Below are positions 55,255 through 64,000 of a DNA stretch of 64,000 bases, in pieces. The notes below the pieces were generated by a model. The model saw only the letters and a program-made list of their open reading frames with translations. It had not been told where the DNA came from and ran no database searches. Origin of the DNA: Phoenix dactylifera. Its lineage: Eukaryota > Streptophyta > Magnoliopsida > Arecales > Arecaceae. The position numbers and the translations under genes were made by a program. The stretch lies in assembly GCF_009389715.1 (NCBI RefSeq), contig NC_052399.1, positions 22,081,146 to 22,145,145 on the forward strand. Direction: 5' to 3'. Every line of letters begins with the position of its first letter. Within the stretch, counting starts at the first letter, position 1.

Positions 55255-55605
55255 TGTACGTGAGGACTCATGTAGGTGTGTCTAGTTCCATACTAGTAGT
55301 GCTTTGGGGAGATCTTGGAGATTTATTCAGGGCAAAGAAATCCTTACAAATGGTATCTCATTTGACCCAGTCCATGGCCCATGTGAAATAGAGGACCTTT
55401 TGGGGCTGACCATGGGCTAATCATGGTGTTTGCGATTAGATTTGGGCGTTTAACTTGACGAGGATGCCATGACTAAAATGGGAGAGGAAGTGAGGACCAG
55501 TGCACAATGTTTATAGTCCCACTTCGGTTATAAGTTGGGAAGATCTTGGGTGCTTATACAAAACAAAGGAACCAAAATAATACCTTCTGGCTAGTTTTGA
55601 TAGGT
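55255..55605 (+). mobile_element. Fossil TRIM/LTR-like repeat pair
   Basis: Two related segments about 231 bp apart (55262-55350 and 55493-55600) share GAGGAC, TAGT-CCA/CCCAC, GGGAGATCTTGG and GGCAAAG/ACAAAG words. The second contains AGTCCCACTTCGG, close to the TCCCACATCGG word seen in plant TRIM/LTR elements. It appears old and non-coding. The family assignment is tentative. Confidence 0.4.
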
Positions 55606-55830
55606 GATGTCTTGGGTTAATACAGTGCAATTAGGGAGTTAATTTGGTTGTCTATGCACTCTCTTGTCGATCTGTCTGTTACATTCCAATTTTTGTTTCT
55701 TGACCTTACAATGGAGTTCAAGTCATATTCGGTTCTCAATTTTTATTTGTTTGTGCTCTTTGTCTATGACAGTACTATGATATATATAATTTGGTTGTAA
55801 GGAGAAGTCTTGCATACTAAGTGTGACTTT

Positions 55831-56335
55831 TATGTGCAATTTGATTAGCTTTAAGATTATTTTTTGGATTGCTTTTCTGCTTACAACTTCTTCTCGCTTG
55901 ATAATTTAATCTGGCTATTATCATTATGTTTAGTTTGAAGTTACTTGGAGTTATTTCACTTATTGGGAATACATTTTTACTATTTCCAGCTTTGTTTTAT
56001 CTTGTTTCTGATGACATTTTGGTATTACCTGTGTTTTTTGTGTTCCTTTGTTTTCCTATTCAAGTATTAGACTCCTTAATGTGAACTTCAAATGGGAACT
56101 TCTATGTAATTTGATTGGTTTTGTAATATTTTTTAGATTTCTTTGCTGTCAAAAAATTTCTTGCTTGATCTTGTAATTTGAAATTGCTGTTATATTTGGT
56201 TTGAACTTGAAGTTGCTTGGAGTTATTTCAGTCATAGAGAGTATATTTTTGCTATTTTCTGCTTTTTTCCTTATATACAATGATGTGTTTGTATTACCTG
56301 TTTGTTTTCATGCTGTTTTGTTCCTTAGTCCTTTT
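55831..56335 (+). repeat. Old tandem duplication of a T-rich segment
   Basis: Segments at about 55831-56060 and 56103-56335 align at a 272-bp offset. Shared words in the same order include TATGT-AATTTGATT, GAAGTTACTTGGAGTTATTTCA and its GAAGTTGCTTGG counterpart, and TATTACCTGT. Divergence is considerable. T-rich open frames here are chance products. Confidence 0.65.
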
Positions 56336-56339
56336 ATAG

Positions 56340-58155
56340 TATTTTTGTGGGACAGGATGTTGCTGAATTCATTATGCATCTTTAGTTCTTTCTTGGGGAG
56401 CTCTCTGGGATTGGATGAAATTGTAGTTAGGATTTGTGTAATGTGTCATATGGTTTTGTGAGTCAAGGCTTGCTACTTAAGAATTTCATTGGGATTATGT
56501 ATAATGTTTTAATTAGACTTCACCTGAAAGAAAGAAGATTTAATTAGTCTGTCATTTGATTTTCTGCTCTTTGGTGGCTACTAAGTGACACTGTCTAGAC
56601 GGTACTAGGAATTGAAAATTTAGGGTGATTTATTGGAATACAATCTCTCTAACGAATTATTTGAGGTAGCATGCAGCAAATAGATGGTTAGAATTGAGCA
56701 CTGTTGGTTCTTCAGATATGTTATTTGATTGATGTGGTTTTTATCTTTTAGTTCCATTTTTTCTGGTTGGTGAAGATAGTGTTGCTTTTTAGTTCCATTT
56801 AGTATAGAGCAGTATGGTTCTTGGGAAACTTGTGGTGCGGGCCTTTCCCAGCATTCCTGCCAAAGCAGGAACATGTTGTGGAAAACCATGTCTGCCTTTG
56901 TATTTTCTGATGGGCTATAATGATTGGATGGTCTGGATTTGATTAAATTTGATCTGGTGGTGGCTTCTTGGGCTGGAGAGGGCAAGCTGAAATGCTGTGT
57001 GGAAAGAGATTCATACAAGCACAATCTGATCATTGTCCATTTTGAAATGGATGGCTTGAGGCAAATGGAACAAGTGAACACAGAGGAGGACATCCATGGG
57101 CCAAAATATTCTGCATTTGGTCTTAGATTTTCAAAAATAAATCAGGCTTTCCATTGGCTAGATCCAGTTCGATCTGGATCATTGGGTCTTAGTAGAGATG
57201 CGCATGTGCAGATCAAGCCCATTTTGAGTCTCTGAATCTTGGTCTACTTGAGCCACTTGCAAGCCTATATGGTGGCAATGGATCAAGTTGGGTCAGCATT
57301 TAATGCGAAGCACTATATGCGCAGCATGACCTGGCTTTCCAATGGGTTTATGCTACTTGATTGGTATCTACTAATGGATCTACTCTCATAAATCGATAAT
57401 CCACCCAACTTGGATTTGATTTCACTCAACGAAAATATGCTCAGAGACACTCCATCAAAAAATAGAAATAAGTCCAATTAGCGACTCTGTAGGCAAAAAT
57501 TGCTGCACTATGCGGATACTGCATCATCAGTTGGACATGATGATTGATAATCAAAGCCTCCTCATTAATATTTTTATGTGTGCCAAAAATGGATTGATTG
57601 GTCCAAAGATTGGATTCTTAGACCTGTTTAGTGTTTTCTTACTCTGGTAAAACACATCACTTTTTTTTTTTTTTCTGGTATGAAAACATATTGTTCTTTT
57701 ATGAAGATCCTTGTTTTTGCGAGGTTAATACATTGAAAAATTTGCAATATGATAATTCTTTTATATCATGTAATGAAACATATTTTTGTTATCATTATTC
57801 ACCTTATTCTAGCAAATGGGATCCTTGGAGTTATCTTGCTTGGTTGACCTCTGGTGTGAAGCGGATACAAGTAGAAGGAAGCAAGAATTAATGCTGGTTA
57901 GTTTGATCAGTCATCTTAAAATCTAAATAATGCCAACTGAAGCTGTAAGAGATTTCAATTTCCTGTATTTTGAGGAGGCAAAATGTCAATATGTGGAACA
58001 TCATTGGTTGCAATCCTCAAAAGCTGGCTAACAACCATCTCATTACAACATTTGCATAGCGCAAGATCAAAGACCCTTTTATTTGCCAACCTTCTCTGAT
58101 ACCCCTGGGAGTGTCTATGAAGATTCTGCTTCTCTCTCGATTGATGCCATTATAG
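56340..58155. other. Region without a recognised gene
   Basis: Short open frames occur on both strands. One at 57700-57891 (plus) ends SSKWDPWSYLAWLTSGVKRI and has protein-like composition but no known match. 57110-57310 has degenerate GATCCAGTTCGATCTGGATC-like words. Confidence 0.35.
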
Positions 58156-58158
58156 TCC

Positions 58159-59102
58159 TTAGCTATCAGCTGAAGACAAACATGGAGCACTACAAATTGA
58201 ATTGCTTGATACCTGATCCTGCTTGCGCAAACACAAACAACTCAGATCAGTACAGTTGTTGCATTTTGCTTCATACTGCTTGACAGATCTTAAAAGGCTT
58301 CTATTTCAAATTAAACTAAACTAACCTGATTGGTGAGAGACCTCATTCTCTGATGTGAAATGCTAGAACTGTGTGGTGCAGTGCCAAAAATGCCGCCACC
58401 AGCATTTTCTTGGTGTGCATGTCCAAAATTTCTTAACTGGTTGAGCTCAGGCAAGATGACCATCCCGAGATCAGGTCGTTCTTTCCTTCTCAATTCTGCA
58501 CACTTCAAAGCGAGTTTAGCAAATGAAAGAGCCTCCTCAACAGGCCAATCAGTGCCAGCTGGATCGAGCATTTCTGCAAAGGTTCCCCTTTCAATTGCTC
58601 TCTCCACATGGTGTGTGAGGCCCATTGGAGGCTTTGCTGTGATGATCTGGAGCAGCATTATTCCCAAAGAGTATATATCAGATTTGACACCGAGCATGCC
58701 TGTCTGTTGATACTCGGGGTCGATGTAACAAAATGTTCCAGCAGTCGACGTCATTCTGTATTTTGTCACACTATTTGCTACAGATGGTGGGACTAGTCTT
58801 GCTAGGCCCACATCACTGATCTTGCTTACATAGTTGTGATTTAGGAGGATGTTTGCTGGCTTCAGGTCTCGGTGAACCAGAGGTTCTGGCTTAGCCTGGT
58901 GGAGGAACAATAGTCCAGTAGCTATCTCTGCAGCGATTTTAAAACGCACGCTCCATGGGATTGGTGGAGTGTTGCCTCGACGGAAGAGTTCATCTTCTAA
59001 ACTCCCATAGTCCATGTATTCATAAACCAAAATACCATACTCGGGACGTGCACCAAGTAGCAGGAACATGTTGGGATGTCGAATACAGCTCAGCACCTCA
59101 AC
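58159..59102 (-). CDS. Last two exons of a U-box/USP-type protein kinase (RLCK), 5' part missing
   Basis: Exon 59102-58326 (259 codons, open throughout) starts after an AG acceptor at VEVLSCIRHPNM and covers kinase subdomains III-XI. It includes HRDLKPANILL, SDVGLARL (the DVG form normal for this family), TAGTFCYIDPEYQQTGMLGVKSDIYSLG and ELRRKERPDL. A CAG|GTTAGT donor joins in phase to a proposed last exon 58218-58159 encoding a 19-residue Ser-rich tail (DQVSSNSICS...SADS) and stop. Reading through the donor instead gives VSLV and a stop at 58311. The P-loop, the VAVK lysine and any USP or U-box N-terminal domain are absent from the window. This exon start is, as I recall, a natural intron site of the family, so the 5' exons may lie right of the window, past the LINE. 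A truncated copy is the alternative. Confidence 0.75.
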
Positions 59103-59314
59103 CTGGATGGACATAATGATTTTTGTAAATAGTTATCTTGGGATCAAAATGAGCAGCATGATAGAAAGAATCGTATTAATATTTAGAATTAGTTGAATTC
59201 AGAAGTGATGCTGGAAAGATATCTGAATGCTTTCAAAGCTGATATTATTAGGAAAAGAAGGGAAAATTTAGGTCATCTTTTTTTTTTGGTTGAAATTCTA
59301 TATTTTCTTTTAGA

Positions 59315-59420
59315 GGGTGGGCCTTGGCGCTAGAGGATGGTTTCTCCATCATGATTTGAGTGTCATAGGTTCAAAGCACGAAAATAACCTTTCTACTTGT
59401 GGCTCTAAGGCTGCGTATAG
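59315..59420 (+). mobile_element. Au-type SINE
   Basis: GGGTGGGCCTTGGCGCTAG, a B-box-like GGTTCAAAGCACG (from 59368), AACCTTTCTACTTGTGG and the end AAGGCTGCGTA match the Au SINE widespread in plants, with moderate divergence. It lies upstream of the 58-59 kb kinase exons, within their presumed intron. Confidence 0.85.
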
Positions 59421-59923
59421 TTGATTGTCGCTGGACTCATAGTGGCCTTAGTCTTGTGTATTGGGATGCTCTTTTTAAATTTTAGTTCATTATATGATAT
59501 GGTACAGGACTTATATGAATGGGATAAAGTGATCCAAAAGCAACTAAGATGGTGTGGACAAGTTTTTTTTGGACATCTGAGAAGACCCTGGCAAGCAGAA
59601 AGGATCAAGAAGAAATCAGAAGTCAAGAACAATAATGAGTTAAAATGCTTCTAATGACATGGAATGGAGTTCCAGCAAGCATCCTGCAGCGACGGTTCAA
59701 AATGCTTTCAGAAATGGTGGGAACAGAGTTTGATAATTATTGACATCGTTCATTTTTTAATGTGAAATCTGAACATATAAAGATCAATGTAATGTTTAAA
59801 GATCATAAAATACCTCAAATGAGAATTTAGAAAGAAAACTTAAATAACTAGGCCAAGGTTAATCACTACTGTATAGGAGCTAAATTGGAAGACCAAGGAA
59901 AAGATAGATGGAACTTGTAGCTT

Positions 59924-59987
59924 GCCTCAATGAATGTAACAGCCTCAATGAATGTAACAGGACATAGCTTGCCTCAATGAATGTAAC
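59924..59987. repeat. Three copies of a 17-bp word
   Basis: GCCTCAATGAATGTAAC occurs exactly at 59924-59940, 59942-59958 and 59971-59987. Confidence 0.95.
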
Positions 59988-59999
59988 TGTAGCTCCTAT

Positions 60000-60375
60000 G
60001 TCCAAATTTATTCGAATATAAATAGAAATTTGAGTATCCGATTAATACCTGTATCCGTAAAAAAAATGGATATAGATATAAATAAATAACCATCCGATCC
60101 GTATTCGAATATTCAATTTTATTTATAATTTTATTTAATTTTATATGATACACTTGAATTTTTTACAAAAATAAATGGCCGTATGAATATGCTATTAGCT
60201 TGATTTATCACCCACTTAGTAATATCTATGATTCTATGGTTATAAAGTTTAATTATTTGATTTATATTCATATTTTTGATATTTTATTATATTTGTGTAA
60301 AATAAATATAAATATAAATTTTTATATTCGACTAATATTTATATTTGTATCTGTATTTATTGAATAAAATAAATA
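60000..60375. repeat. Degenerate ATATCCG/GTATCCG-type array
   Basis: The segment is AT-rich and built of degenerate TATCCGATTAATAC, CATCCGATCCGTATTCG and GGATATAGATAT words. The same word family is at 7768-7840 and in both units of the 28.9-32.1 kb duplication. It ends just before the leader of the SUVH-like exon. Confidence 0.6.
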
Positions 60376-60589
60376 TGGGTGTAGATATGCCGATCTCTTT
60401 CCATTCGGATTTCGGCCCAATCTTTAGACGTTCCATTCACTGTTAAGCTAAAACTACGCGATCTTCCCCTCTCCCTCCTATCTTGAGATATACATACCTC
60501 TCGGCCAGGAGAACGTCCAGAGAAACCCTTCATCGCCTCTTTCTTTGCCGCCTCTCGCTCGCTCCCATCTCTTTCTCTCGTCTCCTCCG

Positions 60590-61185
60590 ATGGGGTCGAA
60601 GCGTGCCGCCGTCGTCGCTCCCAACAATGGCAAGCGCCGGAAGGTCTTCGCCCACCGCGATTTTCCAAAGGGATGCGGCCGCCAGGGAAGACAACTTTCC
60701 GACCTCTCCGACCCCGACGAGGCGCCTCTGGTGGAAAACGACCGGATCTTGGATCCGGTGGAGCCGTCGAAACCCAACGATGTAGACCGCGTCGAGAAGA
60801 AGGAGAAGACCGGGTTATTGAAGGTCTCCGCCGTTCGGAGATTTCCCAGGGGATTAGGCAAGCCGGACGAGGATCCCGAGCTCTCCGAACCCGAGGAGGA
60901 GGAGGAGGAGGCGCTGAACCTAGAAGAAAAAGATCCGTTCTTAGATGAGATAGGAGTCGTCGGAACCCGAGAATATGGGAAGATGGGATGGAGTCGGAAG
61001 ACGATTTGACGGGCAAGGGCAGTACAGATGGGCTGGGGTTTTCTGATGCCGTGAAGCGATTTCTTTCAGAAAGATACAATCTTGCTGAGGGGAGACGGGT
61101 CTCGTCGAAAGCCAACAATGTAGATCAGTCGAAGGGTTTAGCCAACAATCTTGCCAAGCAATTGAATAAAAGGAAGGGGAGCTGA
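60590..61185 (+). pseudogene. SUVH5/6-like histone methyltransferase N-terminal exon remnant
   Basis: From the ATG at 60590 (MGSKRAAVVAPNNGKRR) the frame encodes two copies of a basic-FP-GCG motif, KVFAHRDFPKGCGR (about 22-35) and KVSAVRRFPRGLG (about 80-92). They resemble the VSAVRDFPPGCG motifs of plant SUVH4/5/6-type H3K9 methyltransferases. An acidic stretch (EEEEEEALNLEEKD) follows. Near 60975-60988 the coding potential shifts frame and continues (MESEDDLTGKG, DAVKRFLSERYNL) to a stop at 61185. No SRA, pre-SET or SET domain is in the window. A CT-rich leader (60440-60589) precedes it, as in a real plant gene. It is either a broken gene or an exon separated from its 3' part by the LINE. 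The family call rests on short motifs. Confidence 0.45.
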
Positions 61186-61373
61186 AGATTCCCCTACCAC
61201 CATCTGTCCACTTCACTCCCTGTCTCCTACTATTGTCTTTGCTCCAATCCATGGCACCGAAGAACAGCTTGTAGCAGATCGAAGCGGGGTGAGCGGGGAG
61301 CGGGTGCTTTAATCTTCGTGTGACCTTGGGTAGTCTCACGGGGATTTTCTCGAACGGTAGGAGGGCGGGAGAC

Positions 61374-63400
61374 ATGGCGGAGCCGGTGGTGGGAAGGAAG
61401 ACTGGGTCGGTGGATGGCGTATCTACCCGGCCCAATCGAAGTCACGTGGGGGAAGGGGCGAAGGGGCCGTCGTGGTCGGCGGTGGCTAGAGGTGCCCCGA
61501 TGCGGCCGCATTGGACGAATCTTCACATCCCTGCTGCGGAGCTGGAGGCGTTGCAGAGGCGATACGATGATGTGGTGGAAGTTGAGGAGGATAAGCTGGA
61601 GGAGACCAAGAAGCCATGGATGGATTCGACGGTGCTGATTCGGAGCCTGGGAAGGGTCGTCCCTGCCGAATGGGTGGTTAAGGAGCTTAGACGGGTTCTG
61701 AAGCTCTCTGATATCCCCGAGATCTTCCCACTGCTGGAAGGCTTCTATGTGGTTCGGTTTTCCTGTGAGGAACACAAGGAGATGGCACTGAGTTGGGGGC
61801 CATGGATGGTGGCAGGGCAGCTTCATGCCATGGAACGGTGGAGGCCAAACTTCACTCCGGGTGTAGGTGGGTTGAGCAAGGTGGTTGTCTGGCTTCGGAT
61901 GCCCGGGCTGCCGCTGGATTTCTGGGAGAAGTCCATCATTCTTCAGATGGCGGCGAAGGCTGGTAGGCCGCTGGCGGTGGATGAAGCAACGGAGCAAGGC
62001 AAGAAACTGGGCTTTGCTAGGGTCAAGATCGAGGTGGACCTCAAAAATCCTTTGAGAGGTGGTATCTTTGTGAAGGGGAAGACACAGAGGATGGAAGAGA
62101 GGGTTTGGCAAGCATTCATCTTTGAGAACTTTCCAAATCCGTGCTGCCGGTGTGGCAGAGTGGGCCATGGGGAAGGTTCATGTGTGTCTAAACCGATCGA
62201 GATTCCAGGAGAAAGGTGTGGTAAGGCAGTGATGGAGGAGGAGAATCGAACGTCGGAAGTCTCCTCACAGGGAGGGGTCAGTGGGAACGGCCCTTCGGAG
62301 ACCCCGGGGTACGGGCCGTGGATGGTTACCCACAGAGTCCGTGGACTGGAAAAGGGAGTGAGAAACCAAGGATGCAGATGGCGGTGGAGGGCGGTCCCAA
62401 ACCAGTGGGTACGCCCATCCGTGTGGAGGCTTCTTCGGTGGGTGGGGAGACGATCCCCTCTGGCTCTCCGGTGGACCTGGATGGATGGCAGAAGCCGTCC
62501 AAGGTGGCACGGCGGAAGTCACCGGACAAGGACAAAGGGGAATGCTCCAATGGCAACTCGGGAGGAGGGGTGAGTCAACCCGGGAATGTGTTTGGCGCGT
62601 TGTCCGAGTTGACCAGCGTCCCGGAGTTGGCTGATCGGGGCCCGCATGCAGGAGATCGGGCCGGTATCCAGGGTACTTTGCGGCCCAACTCCCCTATGGG
62701 TGGGCGGGCGGAGAACACAGGCTTTGGGCCGCTTAGTTCAAAGCCGGGGTCAAGTGGGCCTGGCGATGGGCCGGCCTCAATTAACCGAGGCTTACCCAAG
62801 ACGGATTCGGGGCGCGGACCGGGTTTGAGTCCGCTGAAGCGCGCCCGCAGCCCGTCTAAAAGGGATCGGTGTGCCGACTTTGTGTGCCCAGCAGGAGGCG
62901 TCCGGCCGGCCATGGGTTTTCGGAGACCAGTGGCGGGAGGGCACCGGAGGAGCCGGAGTTCACCTCCGCCGACGGTACCGATGTGTTCCCGACCTCCTAG
63001 GGCAGCGGTGGCGGCCGGCGGTGGGCGGGAAGCTAGCAGCGGACGACCTGCAGGCTGGAGGCTCTCCCGTGCCACCTCGGTTGGGGACCTCTCGGCAGTC
63101 TGGTCGGCGGTGGAGGCGACGGCAGGGGCGGTGCAACAGCCGGAAGGTCTGGAGACGGCCTTTCAAGCAGTGGGTGGTGCCGGCTTGAAAGGCAGCTGCG
63201 GCAGGGAGGAAGGTGGGACTACTGTGGACTCTGTGTGCCATTTGGCACGGGGACACAGTGCCCACAGCCAAGTTTTGTCTCAGGTCTTGGCAGCGGTGCA
63301 AAGGGATGTCGCTGAGCCAATTCCCAAGGAAGGAGTGAATGTGGACAGTGGGGTCGGCTCTGGGAGGGAGAGCCGGGCAAATGAACCTGGTTGTCAATGA
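61374..63400 (+). CDS. LINE ORF1 protein (DUF4283 and CCHC zinc knuckle)
   Basis: This is the nucleic-acid-binding ORF1 protein of the LINE. The start is the ATG at 61374 (MAEPVVGRKTG); the frame is open slightly upstream without ATG. A DUF4283-type domain (STVLIRSLGRVVPAEWVV, GFYVVRFSCEEHKEMAL, GPWMVAGQLHAMERW) is followed by a zinc knuckle CCRCGRVGHGEGSC (CX2CX4HX4C) near 62140-62185 and a low-complexity tail. Coding potential moves to another frame at about 62320-62400, after GYGPWMV, and continues there (DLDGWQKPSKVARR, FGALSELTSVPEL) to the stop at 63398-63400. One frameshift therefore breaks ORF1 in this copy. Confidence 0.8.
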
Positions 63401-64000
63401 AGCTAATCCTTTGGAATTGTCGGGGGGCCGGGAAACCTTCTTTCGCCCCGGCTTTTCGGAGGTTGGTGCAGGTGCACAACCCTGATATCTGTGTTTTATC
63501 TGAGACCCGGTTAGCCGGGAGGAGTATTGTGAGAGCTAGGAGGGCACTTCCGCGATCTTGGAGATTCTATGCTGTGGAATCTCAGGGGTTGTCGGGAGGT
63601 ATTATTGTAACTTGGAAATTGGATTGTGGTAATGTGGACATCTTTAATGTCAGTAGCCAGGAAGTGATTATGGTGATATCAGAAGGGGAGGGGAGGCCAT
63701 GGATTTTTGGAGCTGTATATGCTAGTATTGACTTTAGGGCTCGGAGGACATTGTGGGAGGAGGCTTCCAAGTTGGTGGATCAGGGGCACCCAGTGTTGAT
63801 TGCAGGAGATTTTAACTGTATAGATGATCCACAGGAGAAGATGGGTGGGAGGCAATTCTCATATCAGAGGAAGGTGAAGGAATTTCAGGAGTTTATTTCT
63901 ACAAATGGGCTGATAGATCTGGGTTTCACAGGGCCCAGATTCACATGGTGCAACAATCAACAGGGTCCGGCTAGAGTGTGGGAGAGGCTTGACAGGGCCT
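63397..64000 (+). CDS. LINE ORF2, endonuclease domain (partial)
   Basis: The frame opens at the ATG at 63397 and runs unbroken to the window edge (201 codons). It is an exonuclease-endonuclease-phosphatase (APE-type) domain: MKLILWNCRGAG, CVLSETRL (catalytic Glu), WIFGAVYA, LIAGDFNCIDDP (Asp/Asn pair), FTGPRFTWCNNQ and WERLDRA. This nuclease nicks target DNA for reverse transcription. The reverse transcriptase lies beyond the window. The start overlaps the ORF1 stop as ATGA. Confidence 0.9.
   Translation, partial: MKLILWNCRGAGKPSFAPAFRRLVQVHNPDICVLSETRLAGRSIVRARRALPRSWRFYAVESQGLSGGIIVTWKLDCGNVDIFNVSSQEVIMVISEGEGRPWIFGAVYASIDFRARRTLWEEASKLVDQGHPVLIAGDFNCIDDPQEKMGGRQFSYQRKVKEFQEFISTNGLIDLGFTGPRFTWCNNQQGPARVWERLDRA

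Larger units (their letters stand above)
61186..64000 (+). mobile_element. L1-type LINE, 5' UTR to ORF2 endonuclease, cut by the window end
   Basis: After a roughly 190-bp GC-rich 5' region come ORF1 (from 61374) and ORF2 (from 63397), in the arrangement of plant L1 elements. High GC and largely open frames suggest a young copy. The 3' end and any target-site duplication lie outside the window. The 5' border with the SUVH-like remnant is an estimate. Confidence 0.85.

Noticed and set aside
58311-59114. The kinase frame read as a complete 267-residue protein from the ATG at 59112-59114.
   Set aside because: That ATG lies in the intron just before the AG acceptor, and the resulting protein would lack the ATP-binding lobe. 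The frame is an internal exon.
59405-59660. Possible RTE-LINE tail on the plus strand (RWCGQV-FGH-RRPW).
   Set aside because: Only one short RW-G-V motif matches. The expected downstream W-E-V and D-R-W-R elements are missing.
61230-62168. A 312-codon minus-strand frame.
   Set aside because: It is antisense to LINE ORF1, with no domain and an amino acid bias explained by the opposite strand.

Overview
The window is nuclear DNA of a flowering plant. The evidence is long AT-rich introns with GT-AG borders, GC-rich first exons with CT-rich 5' leaders, an Au-type plant SINE, plant L1-type and RTE-type LINE pieces, Tourist-like MITEs, and proteins of plant-specific subfamilies. A monocot, possibly a palm, fits the gene style and repeat types, but that is an impression rather than a test result.

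Layout. (1) 973-7628, minus: a complete six-exon gene for a 230-residue single-RRM protein of the nuclear-speckle RBP/NSR type. A 5'-truncated LINE (7844-about 8870) sits about 215 bp upstream of its start codon. (2) 11608-28089, minus: a complete twelve-exon NDR-type AGC kinase gene (511 residues). Its introns carry two copies of a GTACC-rich repeat, a long fold-back hairpin element and microsatellites. (3) 28877-32087: a 1.6 kb tandem duplication just upstream of the kinase promoter, followed by an RTE-LINE tail. (4) 35372-35811: a MITE with near-perfect terminal inverted repeats. (5) 36576-37931, plus: an intronless gene for an ALP1-like domesticated PIF/Harbinger transposase that has lost two of its three catalytic acidic residues. 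(6) 44693-47936, minus: a complete five-exon plastid-type glyoxalase/VOC gene (202 residues). (7) 49021-49309: a Tourist-like fold-back MITE. (8) 51310-52182: a promoter-like block with a TATA box and no convincing long reading frame. (9) 58159-59102, minus: the last two exons of a U-box/USP-type receptor-like cytoplasmic kinase; its 5' exons are not in the window. (10) 60590-61185, plus: a SUVH-like N-terminal exon remnant, followed directly by an L1-type LINE (ORF1 61374-63400; ORF2 from 63397) that runs off the right edge.

For the four complete genes, exon borders were set by hand from splice sites. In each multi-exon gene the exon lengths add up to a whole number of codons, with consistent intron phases and the conserved family sequence across every junction. 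The genes do not form a pathway. They are separate housekeeping or signalling loci (RNA processing, kinase signalling, chromatin or transcription, plastid metabolite handling) spaced by transposon-rich DNA. No CRISPR array, operon, rRNA gene or ordinary tRNA gene was seen.
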